Source: Planctomycetota bacterium | GTDB taxonomy: Bacteria; Planctomycetota; Brocadiia; JAJRTI01 | Assembly: GCA_024278415.1 (NCBI GenBank) | Contig: JAJRTI010000337.1 | Location: forward strand, 1-9,608 | DNA length: 9,608 bases | Direction: 5' to 3' | Shown here: positions 1 to 5,775 of the stretch, one piece after another | Position numbering within the stretch: the first letter of the stretch is position 1 | Layout: every line of letters begins with the position of its first letter | The notes under the pieces: model-generated | The model's input: only the letters and a program-made list of their open reading frames with translations | Database searches by the model: none | What the model was told of the DNA's origin: nothing | Program-made: the position numbers and the translations under genes

Positions 1-20
1 TCGTAAGAGCGTCTTCTCGC

Positions 21-48
21 ATCGGAACGCACTCACGTGCGCGCTACG
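21..48 (-). terminator. Hairpin 3' of the large lyase-like gene, possible weak terminator or repeat
   Basis: CGCAC at 28-32 and GTGCG at 37-41 form a perfect 5-bp stem with a 4-base loop. It begins about 25 bases past the stop codon of the large minus-strand gene. Read in the gene's direction it is followed by only two T's, so it is a poor intrinsic terminator. The surrounding 28 bases match 5686-5713 at 23 of 28 positions in opposite orientation, so it may belong to a dispersed repeat family rather than being a dedicated terminator. Confidence 0.3.
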
Positions 49-65
49 AACCGGGGCCGCCTCGC

Positions 66-3000
66 CTACCGTGGGGGCAACACCACCGCGACCACGTCCT
101 TCCCCCCTACCACCACACGCGAGCCCATCGCCATCGCACACAAGGGCTGGAAAGGCAGCATCACGCGCACGCGCTCAGCGCCGTCTCCACTCGCGAACGT
201 CACTACCCCGTCGCGATCGAAGTACGCCAATCGCGACGGCCCATCGGCTAAGACCACCACCTCGACGACGTCCGCGCCGGCGCGGTCCTGCCACTTCACC
301 TTCCCGCCGGGCGACAGCACGTAGAGGTACCCGGTCTGCGACGCGACGATCACCTCTTGCTGGCCGTCGCCATCGATATCCGCGGCGCGGAGCCGGTTCA
401 CGCCGTACCCGAAGTTGTCGAACCGCCACAAGAGCGGAGCACCGTCGCCAGCCCACTTCTTCCCCTTCACTAGTCGCCGGCACAGCATGTCCCCGGTGGA
501 CGAGCCCGCCACCACTTCCACGTTCCCATCGCCGTCGAGATCAGCCACGGCCATCTGCATGTCGCCGATGCTCGTGTAGATGCGCGTCAGCACCTTCCCT
601 TCGCTGTCGTACGCGGCGACGAATCCGTAACGGTCCGTGGTGAATATCTCCAGCTTGCCGTCGCCGTTCGCATCCAGCGCCTGGAAGTCAAGACTCCCGT
701 GATACACCGCCTTGCGCGTCGTGGACTTCAGGCGCCAATCCGCGTCGTAGATGCGCAACTCGTAGGACTGCGTTCCCACCACGATCTCGTTCTTGCCGTC
801 TTGGTCGAGGTCGGCCACGAGCGCGGTCAGGCAACTCCATCGGCGCTCGCCGAAGTTCTGGTTCCAAGCCGGCCCCAGCATGGCCTGCTTGCTGATCAGT
901 TTACCAGCCGAGTCGATCAAGTACGCGTTTCCGTTGGCACAGGCCGCGACCGTCTCCAACCCTGCTTCCGGCTTCAAGTCGCCGCAGGCGACGTCGGTGC
1001 ACTCGCCGGCCAGCGTGTAACGCCACAGCTCCTTGCCGTCTTGCGTGAGCGCGACGACGTTCTGTCCGACAGCAACGACGAGTTCGTCGACGCCGTCGCC
1101 ATTCACGTCGGCCATGCGGATGCGGCGCACAGGGCCGCCGGCGTTGAGCTTCTTCTGCCAAATCACTCTTGCGCTGGGCGGCGTCGCGCCGGCCACTATC
1201 GGCTTGGCCTCCCCTCTTTTGCCCAAGCCGGCGAGCCATGCGTGCAACGCTTCACGCGACCAGCCGCTCACCTTCGCCTCCCCGCCCATGACCTTGCCCT
1301 CGGCGAACGCGATCTCGACGTTGCCACGCTGATCCGCGAGCACGTTGAGAGGGCCCACTCGAAGCGACTGCCCCCGCGCCCATGCGAGACGCGAGGGCGA
1401 CAACCAGAGCATCTCCGCGTCGAACTCCAGCCCCGGCAGGTTTGCCCCCCTCACCGCGCACAGCGTCGGCTCCTCGCCGTCGATAAGCACCGCGCCTTTG
1501 GCGACTCGCCGGATGCGCAAGTCCGCGGGCTTCGCGGAGTCGTCGCAATACAGCACGTTTGCGATCTCCGCTCCTTCGCCCTTGCGAAGCGCACCGCTCC
1601 AGCGCTGCCACAGCTTCCGCACCGGCACCACGATCCCCGGCGGCGTGGACGTCGTCATTCGCGCGGCAACGGCATCGGGCCACGTGATGTGGAACCGCGT
1701 GGCGGCGAGGCCCTTCAGGTCTTCAAGCGTTGGCTGCGGCGCATCCTCCGCTTGCACCGTCACGCGCTGCTTGCCGTCGAGGCTCGCGAGCGAGATCGTA
1801 TCCACGCGCACCGGCGGCCGCTCGCGCAAGGTTAAGGTGATGAGTTGCCGCCCGGCCTTGGCGAACTTCACCCGCGGCGTTTTCCCCGTCAGGTCGAATT
1901 TGCTGCTCGCGGGGCCATACTTCCGCTTGGGCAGGTGGCAAGCCACTCGCTCCGTCACGCCCGTCGACGCGAACAGCGAGTCCGAAGAGCCATCGATCCC
2001 GTATCCTCTGATCCCAAGCGCATACTCACCGGCGGGGAGGTCGACGACGAACGTCAGCGCCGAGGCCTGGCTTCCGAACAACACCGCGCGGCCGCCCGCG
2101 GCCTGCGCATCGCGCACAATCGCAATGCTGTTGGTGCGGCCGAAGCCCGGCGCTCGGCGCACGAGGAATTCTTGGCCCTTCTGCCACTCGTCCTTGCGGT
2201 TCTCGGTCTTCCAGACCAAATCCAAGTCGTACTGGCCGGGCGCCCGCGCGGTCATGCGATCCATGACTGCGAACCACTCGCCCTTGAGCCAAAAGATGTC
2301 GCGGCGCCAGTCGATGCCGGTGTAATCTCGCACCTCCGTGCTCACCAGGCCCACCTTCCCGCCAACGTCGCCCGCACACCGCAACGCGGCGCAGCTCGGC
2401 ATGAGCTGGTTTGAGCGGCCGTCGCGCAACACGGACAGCATGTTGTGTTCGGTCGTGTTGCGCGTCAGGTAGTCGTGGTCCAGCAGCCAGCGATACCCAC
2501 GGTCAACGAGTTCGATGATAGCGTTGCCATCGTAGTGCAGGTGCTTGCCGCGGGCGAAGCCGTCGAGCAGCATGTATTGCGCATCCTGGTCCCAACTCGC
2601 ACGGAACGCGATCTTGTCGAACGCCTCCTCTTGCCGCACGTTGGGCGGCGACTTGGGCTCGTTGTAGTAGGAATGCAGGCGCGTGTATTCGTAGAGCTGC
2701 TTGTCGAGGGGGAACACGCGCACGCCCACCTGATCGAGCGGCTTCCGCTGCTCCACGTCGCGATGTAACGGGTTCTGCCACTTGTCGCCCAGCGTGTGCT
2801 CCAGCACCCACAGATACCCGGCGTCCCGCGTCCACCAGAACGCCTTGGGGATCGTCCCCTTGATGAGCGACGGCACGACGCCGATCCCGGAGTCGCCGAA
2901 GCCCGACGGCCACCCTCGGCTGTCGCACACGCCGATCACGTAATCCGCGTGCTTCTCGATCATTCGGTATTTCTTGAGCAAGTCCGTGCGCCACTCCGCG

Positions 3001-4559
3001 AGGCAGTAGTCGATCGCGTGGCGCATGGTGATGACATGGTAGCTGTCTGCGTCCTCTTGGGGCTTCCACGACTTGGCCTGCGCGGTCATACACGCGTCGG
3101 CCTTGCGCAGGCGCTCCTCCATCTCGGTTAGGCCGTAGTAGTCCCAGAAGTACCGTGCGCCAAAGTACATGCCCAGCAGCGAAAACGTCGTGTGGTTCCA
3201 CGTCACCAGGTCGCCCTTGCCAAGACTGCTATAGCGCGAGCAATGCTTTTGCAGCGCGCGGGTGAACTTGAGGAACGCGAGTGTGTAAGCCAGCCGGCGC
3301 TCGTCGGACGCGATGAGCGGGCACTCCTCGAACGCGTCCCACGTCGCGAGGATACGGTCGCTGGTCGTCTCTTCGGGCCAGTCGCAATCGTGGCCCGGAT
3401 TCCTCTTGTATAGCTCGACGATGCGGTCGAGCGTCGCGATGGCGTGGCGCGCGTATGCCTCGTCGCCGGTCTTCATGTAAGCGCTCGCCGACTCGTACCA
3501 TACGCGGAAGCTCGGCGCGGTCTTCTTTTCCAAGCGCGCGTTGGCGGCCTGCGTCAGCTTCGGCGCAGACGATACGACCAAGGTATAGCCGATGCCAACT
3601 CCGGCGTCCCGCTCCTCGATGCGCTCAGCAAACGCCTGCGCGGCAAGGCCAGCGCTTGCGGCGTCGCTCGCGCCCAGCACCACCACGTCGCCCTTGCCGT
3701 GCCAGGGATAGGGATCGTACACCGTGCGGAGGCTGTACGCGGTCGGACCGGGCAGCAGCGAATCGGCGTACGCGTAGTGGTTCCAGTAGAGGCGAGCGAT
3801 CAGTTCGTTGTTGTTCACGTTGCCCAGTGCGATGACGTTGCGCGTCTCGGGGCTTGCCTCGGCCGGATCGGTCGTGACAGCGGCCCTCTTCCCATTGCGT
3901 TTGGCGAGCGTCGCGGCAATCGCGTCCCCGGCCTTGCGCCATGGGTCTCCTTTTGGCACAAGGACTGCAACGGGACGCGTTCTGCCGCTGAGGTCGATCC
4001 ATCGGTCGATCTCCCGCACGCGCGTGATTCGGCTCACCGGGTTGCCCAGCGACCGCGCGTCCGCGTTGTCCGTGGGCAACGGCTCGCCGAGCACCTCGAT
4101 CTCGCCGATGCATGGATGCGCGCGCCGGCCCTTGGACACGCCCCGCACGGACGCGAGCCGGAGCGCATGCACTTGGACCGCGTCCCACTTCGCTTCCGTC
4201 CACTCCTCCGGCTCCGCGGCCTTCCCTTGGAACAGCACCGCGTCGAACGCACCATCGCCCGTCGTGTCGGCATCCACCCGGAATTCCGTCGTGAAGTAGA
4301 CCGGGCTTGTCTGGTAGAAGCGGATTCCGCTCACGCGGTGCGGGCGCGCGAACGCCAGCGAGAAGGCACCCTCCCCCTTCGACCCGACGGGGAACGCGAT
4401 GCCGGTCCCTTTGCTGCCATCCGTGAGCCGTTGCAAGCGCTTCGGATCCAGGGCTGGCTTGCAGGACAGCTTGCCGGCGTGAACGATGTTGGCAGCGCTC
4501 GCCGGGAGCACAGCCGCGAGAAGCCAGGAGAAGCTGATGACAATGCTGGCGATTCGCAT
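66..4559 (-). CDS. Secreted heparinase II/III-like protein with C-terminal FG-GAP propeller (1497 aa)
   Basis: Probable exported polysaccharide-degrading or -binding protein. Seen: a signal peptide at residues 1-22 (hydrophobic core, PASA then A) and a discoidin-like beta domain at about 60-160 with an acidic DADTTGDGAFD loop. Residues 170-345 are alpha/beta, like the accessory N-domains of large glycosidases. An alpha-helical toroid covers about 350-620, and a beta-sandwich from about 645 carries HLHYDGN (673-679) and EHN (704-706), as in the heparinase II/III C-terminal family. Five FG-GAP-type loops (D1151, D1250, D1296, D1340, D1394; pattern DxDxDG) sit in roughly seven propeller blades over about 1130-1497. 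Known of the family: such lyases use an Asn or His in the toroid, a Tyr about 50 residues on, and a sandwich His. N455, Y507 and H675 are my inferred equivalents. The start is supported by GAAAGGA 7 bases upstream and by the signal peptide. The substrate is unknown, and a structural or inactive role is possible. Confidence 0.85.
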   Translation of the reverse strand: MRIASIVISFSWLLAAVLPASAANIVHAGKLSCKPALDPKRLQRLTDGSKGTGIAFPVGSKGEGAFSLAFARPHRVSGIRFYQTSPVYFTTEFRVDADTTGDGAFDAVLFQGKAAEPEEWTEAKWDAVQVHALRLASVRGVSKGRRAHPCIGEIEVLGEPLPTDNADARSLGNPVSRITRVREIDRWIDLSGRTRPVAVLVPKGDPWRKAGDAIAATLAKRNGKRAAVTTDPAEASPETRNVIALGNVNNNELIARLYWNHYAYADSLLPGPTAYSLRTVYDPYPWHGKGDVVVLGASDAASAGLAAQAFAERIEERDAGVGIGYTLVVSSAPKLTQAANARLEKKTAPSFRVWYESASAYMKTGDEAYARHAIATLDRIVELYKRNPGHDCDWPEETTSDRILATWDAFEECPLIASDERRLAYTLAFLKFTRALQKHCSRYSSLGKGDLVTWNHTTFSLLGMYFGARYFWDYYGLTEMEERLRKADACMTAQAKSWKPQEDADSYHVITMRHAIDYCLAEWRTDLLKKYRMIEKHADYVIGVCDSRGWPSGFGDSGIGVVPSLIKGTIPKAFWWTRDAGYLWVLEHTLGDKWQNPLHRDVEQRKPLDQVGVRVFPLDKQLYEYTRLHSYYNEPKSPPNVRQEEAFDKIAFRASWDQDAQYMLLDGFARGKHLHYDGNAIIELVDRGYRWLLDHDYLTRNTTEHNMLSVLRDGRSNQLMPSCAALRCAGDVGGKVGLVSTEVRDYTGIDWRRDIFWLKGEWFAVMDRMTARAPGQYDLDLVWKTENRKDEWQKGQEFLVRRAPGFGRTNSIAIVRDAQAAGGRAVLFGSQASALTFVVDLPAGEYALGIRGYGIDGSSDSLFASTGVTERVACHLPKRKYGPASSKFDLTGKTPRVKFAKAGRQLITLTLRERPPVRVDTISLASLDGKQRVTVQAEDAPQPTLEDLKGLAATRFHITWPDAVAARMTTSTPPGIVVPVRKLWQRWSGALRKGEGAEIANVLYCDDSAKPADLRIRRVAKGAVLIDGEEPTLCAVRGANLPGLEFDAEMLWLSPSRLAWARGQSLRVGPLNVLADQRGNVEIAFAEGKVMGGEAKVSGWSREALHAWLAGLGKRGEAKPIVAGATPPSARVIWQKKLNAGGPVRRIRMADVNGDGVDELVVAVGQNVVALTQDGKELWRYTLAGECTDVACGDLKPEAGLETVAACANGNAYLIDSAGKLISKQAMLGPAWNQNFGERRWSCLTALVADLDQDGKNEIVVGTQSYELRIYDADWRLKSTTRKAVYHGSLDFQALDANGDGKLEIFTTDRYGFVAAYDSEGKVLTRIYTSIGDMQMAVADLDGDGNVEVVAGSSTGDMLCRRLVKGKKWAGDGAPLLWRFDNFGYGVNRLRAADIDGDGQQEVIVASQTGYLYVLSPGGKVKWQDRAGADVVEVVVLADGPSRLAYFDRDGVVTFASGDGAERVRVMLPFQPLCAMAMGSRVVVGGKDVVAVVLPPR

Positions 4560-4566
4560 CGGCCGG

Positions 4567-4573
4567 TCCTTTC
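4567..4573 (-). promoter_or_regulatory. Ribosome binding site of the large lyase-like gene
   Basis: On the minus strand GAAAGGA ends 7 bases before the ATG at 4559. It fixes the start immediately before a clean signal peptide. Confidence 0.7.
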
Positions 4574-4605
4574 TGGCGCGGGTCGGTCACAGATCGTGAG
4601 ACCGT

Positions 4606-4634
4606 ACTCTACGCCAAGACACCTTCCCACTCAA
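4606..4634 (-). promoter_or_regulatory. Putative sigma70-type promoter for the large lyase-like gene
   Basis: On the minus strand a -35-like TTGAGT (4634-4629) and a -10-like TAGAGT (4611-4606) are separated by exactly 17 bases. Each box matches consensus at 4 of 6 positions. Transcription would start near 4599, giving a leader of about 40 bases before the ATG. This is a pattern match only. Confidence 0.4.
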
Positions 4635-4643
4635 GAGCTTGAG
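4630..4643. promoter_or_regulatory. 14-bp dyad overlapping the -35 box, possible operator
   Basis: CTCAAG and CTTGAG form perfect 6-base arms around a 2-base centre. The dyad covers the proposed -35 box of the large gene's promoter, where a dimeric repressor could block RNA polymerase. No regulator gene lies next to it, so the role is inferred from position and symmetry. Confidence 0.3.
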
Positions 4644-4730
4644 GCGTGTCAGTGTCCGGCCGACAAATGCACTCGTCCTGTAGCAGCATTGATCGCCACG
4701 AATGGACGAACTTAAGAGCGATGATGTTCC

Positions 4731-4855
4731 GCCCCTTGCGAGGGGCTCGTCTGGGGTCATGCCACACGCCCGAACGGGCTTACGCCTGTGGCTACCTGCG
4801 GCCACCCTACGAGGTCGCGCCCATGCTCGTAGGGGGCGAGTCGTCGCCTCCCCCC
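4731..4855. repeat. Cluster of hairpins, REP-like intergenic palindromes
   Basis: Four inverted repeats lie in a row. GCCCCT/AGGGGC at 4731-4746 has a 4-base loop. GCCACA (4761-4766) pairs with TGTGGC (4787-4792) and encloses GCCCG/CGGGC. CCCTACGAG (4805-4813) pairs perfectly with CTCGTAGGG (4826-4834). GGGGGCGA (4832-4839) pairs with TCGCC (4844-4848) plus the C run after a bulged T. The last two share bases 4832-4834 and so exclude each other. None is followed by a T run, so they are not ordinary terminators. The arrangement resembles repetitive extragenic palindromes. Confidence 0.5.
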
Positions 4856-4915
4856 GCGAGCCATGGAGCAACGCATTGGCGCACGCAGACGCCCACACGC
4901 TACGAGCGCCCATTC

Positions 4916-4944
4916 TTGCCATGCATGACAGCAGGAGGTAGAAT
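4916..4944 (+). promoter_or_regulatory. Strong sigma70-type promoter for the DUF433/DUF5615 pair
   Basis: TTGCCA (4916-4921) and TAGAAT (4939-4944) each match consensus at 5 of 6 positions and are separated by 17 bases. Transcription would begin near 4951, about 50 bases before the DUF433 start. Just downstream, TATCCCC occurs twice (4955-4961 and 4964-4970), 9 bases apart. Toxin-antitoxin operons are usually autorepressed by the antitoxin, so this direct repeat is a candidate operator, by inference. Confidence 0.55.
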
Positions 4945-4990
4945 CACAACTCCGTATCCCCTATATCCCCTATCACGCCAAGCAGCAAGC

Positions 4991-4995
4991 GGGAG
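4991..4995 (+). promoter_or_regulatory. Ribosome binding site deciding the DUF433 start
   Basis: GGGAG ends 7 bases before the ATG at 5003. It selects that start over in-frame upstream ATGs, which would place the predicted promoter inside the coding region and add a low-complexity extension. Confidence 0.6.
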
Positions 4996-5002
4996 CAATG
5001 CG

Positions 5003-5230
5003 ATGACAAGGTTCAACCGCATCACCATCGAGGCCGGCAAATGCTCCGGGGAACCGTGCATCAGAGGCTTGCGTATCCCCGTCCATCTGATCGTGTCCCT
5101 CGTGGCCTCGGGTGAAACAGCCGAATCGATTCTGGAGAACTACCCAGAGATCGAGAAAGAAGATATTCAGGAGGCTCTCGAATACGCGGCCTATCACGTC
5201 AGGGAAAACATCGCGCTGGTGGGCTCGTGA
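5003..5230 (+). CDS. DUF433 family protein, probable antitoxin (75 aa)
   Basis: Short DNA-binding-type protein of the DUF433 family (COG2442). The family hallmark is clear: GEPCIRGLRIPVHLIV at residues 17-32, then SGETAESILENYPEI and the helix EDIQEALEYAAYH, which together form a winged or helix-turn-helix-like fold. Length is normal for the family. Such proteins commonly pair with DUF5615 PIN-like toxins, as in mycobacterial VapB45/VapC45, and that partner follows here with a four-base GTGA overlap indicating translational coupling. The likely role is to neutralise the partner and repress the operon. I counted 99 G+C in the 180 bases 5041-5220 (55%), below the 60s seen in neighbouring genes, a mild sign of acquisition. 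Family assignment is firm; the antitoxin role is inferred from pairing. Confidence 0.85.
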   Translation: MTRFNRITIEAGKCSGEPCIRGLRIPVHLIVSLVASGETAESILENYPEIEKEDIQEALEYAAYHVRENIALVGS

Positions 5231-5589
5231 AGTTCCTGCTCGACATGGGCATTACGCCCAAGGCCATTCCCATGTTCGAGTCGTTCGGATATGAGGCGGT
5301 TCGCTGTGCAGAACTGGGGCTGGCACGGGCAGACGACGAAAGCATTGTCGCTTTTGCGCAGAAGGCAGGCTTTGTTGTCGTGACGGCCGACAAGCGATTC
5401 GCGGACATCCTCGTCCTCTCGGGCGCCAGCGGACCGGGCACGATCATTCTGCGATTAAACAACCCGACCTTCTCGCTGATGATATCGGCCCTGAGGCGTG
5501 TGCTTGAGACGCTGCCTGAGACGGAGATATGGGCATCGGTTACGGTAGTCGAGCATGACAAGATCCGCAGTCATCCGCTGGGCGAGTAG
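5227..5589 (+). CDS. DUF5615 PIN-like protein, probable toxin nuclease (120 aa)
   Basis: Member of the DUF5615 / Mut7-C-like PIN family (COG4634), predicted to be a metal-dependent RNase. Seen: KFLLDMGI with acidic D6, the RADDES segment (D36, D37, E38) after a beta-alpha unit, and VVTADKRFADI with D55 and F58, matching the family's TxDxDF-type motif. The rest is a compact alpha/beta domain of normal length. The start is a GTG overlapping the TGA of the DUF433 gene, so it depends on upstream translation. A weak GGTGGG lies 3 bases before it, which may keep toxin levels below antitoxin. The acidic residues expected of a PIN-type active site appear intact, so the protein is probably active. It could instead be a non-toxic member; many DUF5615 proteins are untested. 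Confidence 0.83.
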   Translation: MKFLLDMGITPKAIPMFESFGYEAVRCAELGLARADDESIVAFAQKAGFVVVTADKRFADILVLSGASGPGTIILRLNNPTFSLMISALRRVLETLPETEIWASVTVVEHDKIRSHPLGE

Positions 5590-5775
5590 CAGGCTAACAG
5601 GGTGACAGGCGACTGGGGGACAGCGGTTGTCGGAGCAGGGAAGAACGCCGGTTGCCCATCTCGGCCGCGTTCGGCTTGCGCTGCTCGTCGCACGCACGTC
5701 AGTGCGTTTCGCTCCAGAGCAATCCGACGTCACCGGCCAGACATGCCCGTACGAGCGTCCTACAAGCGCCCCCTC
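5590..5775. other. Convergent intergenic region with hairpin and degenerate repeat
   Basis: These 186 bases separate the ends of two convergent genes. Near the left end (5602-5623) GTGACAGG is followed by GACTGGGGGACAG, a motif pair resembling common intergenic repeats. A hairpin lies at 5692-5707. No gene is apparent. Confidence 0.45.
5692..5707. terminator. Hairpin between convergent genes, possible terminator
   Basis: ACGCAC (5692-5697) and GTGCGT (5702-5707) form a perfect 6-bp stem with loop GTCA, followed by TT on the plus strand. It lies about 100 bases after the DUF5615 stop and 70 bases past the sulfatase-fold gene's stop on the other strand. The T run is too short for a textbook terminator, and the sequence resembles 21-48 of the window. 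Confidence 0.3.

Larger units (their letters stand above)
4560..5002. other. Divergent intergenic region between the lyase-like gene and the DUF433/DUF5615 pair
   Basis: This 443-bp region separates divergently transcribed genes. It holds a minus-strand promoter near its left end, a hairpin cluster in the middle and a plus-strand promoter near its right end. Open frames through it have no ribosome site and no recognisable protein sequence. I see no gene here, and nothing specific in 4644-4730 or 4856-4915. Confidence 0.6.

Noticed and set aside
3444..4715. Long plus-strand open frame (423 codons) opposite the large gene
   Set aside because: It is antisense to a gene with clear domains, signal peptide and ribosome site, and its sequence is Arg/Pro/Ala/His-rich without any family motif. 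High GC produces such frames by chance; similar ones at 699-1835 and 6421-7314 were dropped for the same reason.
4933..4939. AGGAGGT as a ribosome site
   Set aside because: It looks like a perfect Shine-Dalgarno sequence but lies between the -35 and -10 boxes, upstream of the predicted transcript start, with no suitable start codon following in a meaningful frame.
4646..5230. Longer 194-residue version of the DUF433 protein
   Set aside because: The extension runs through the hairpin cluster and the promoter, has no ribosome site and no family similarity. The ATG at 5003 has a proper ribosome site.
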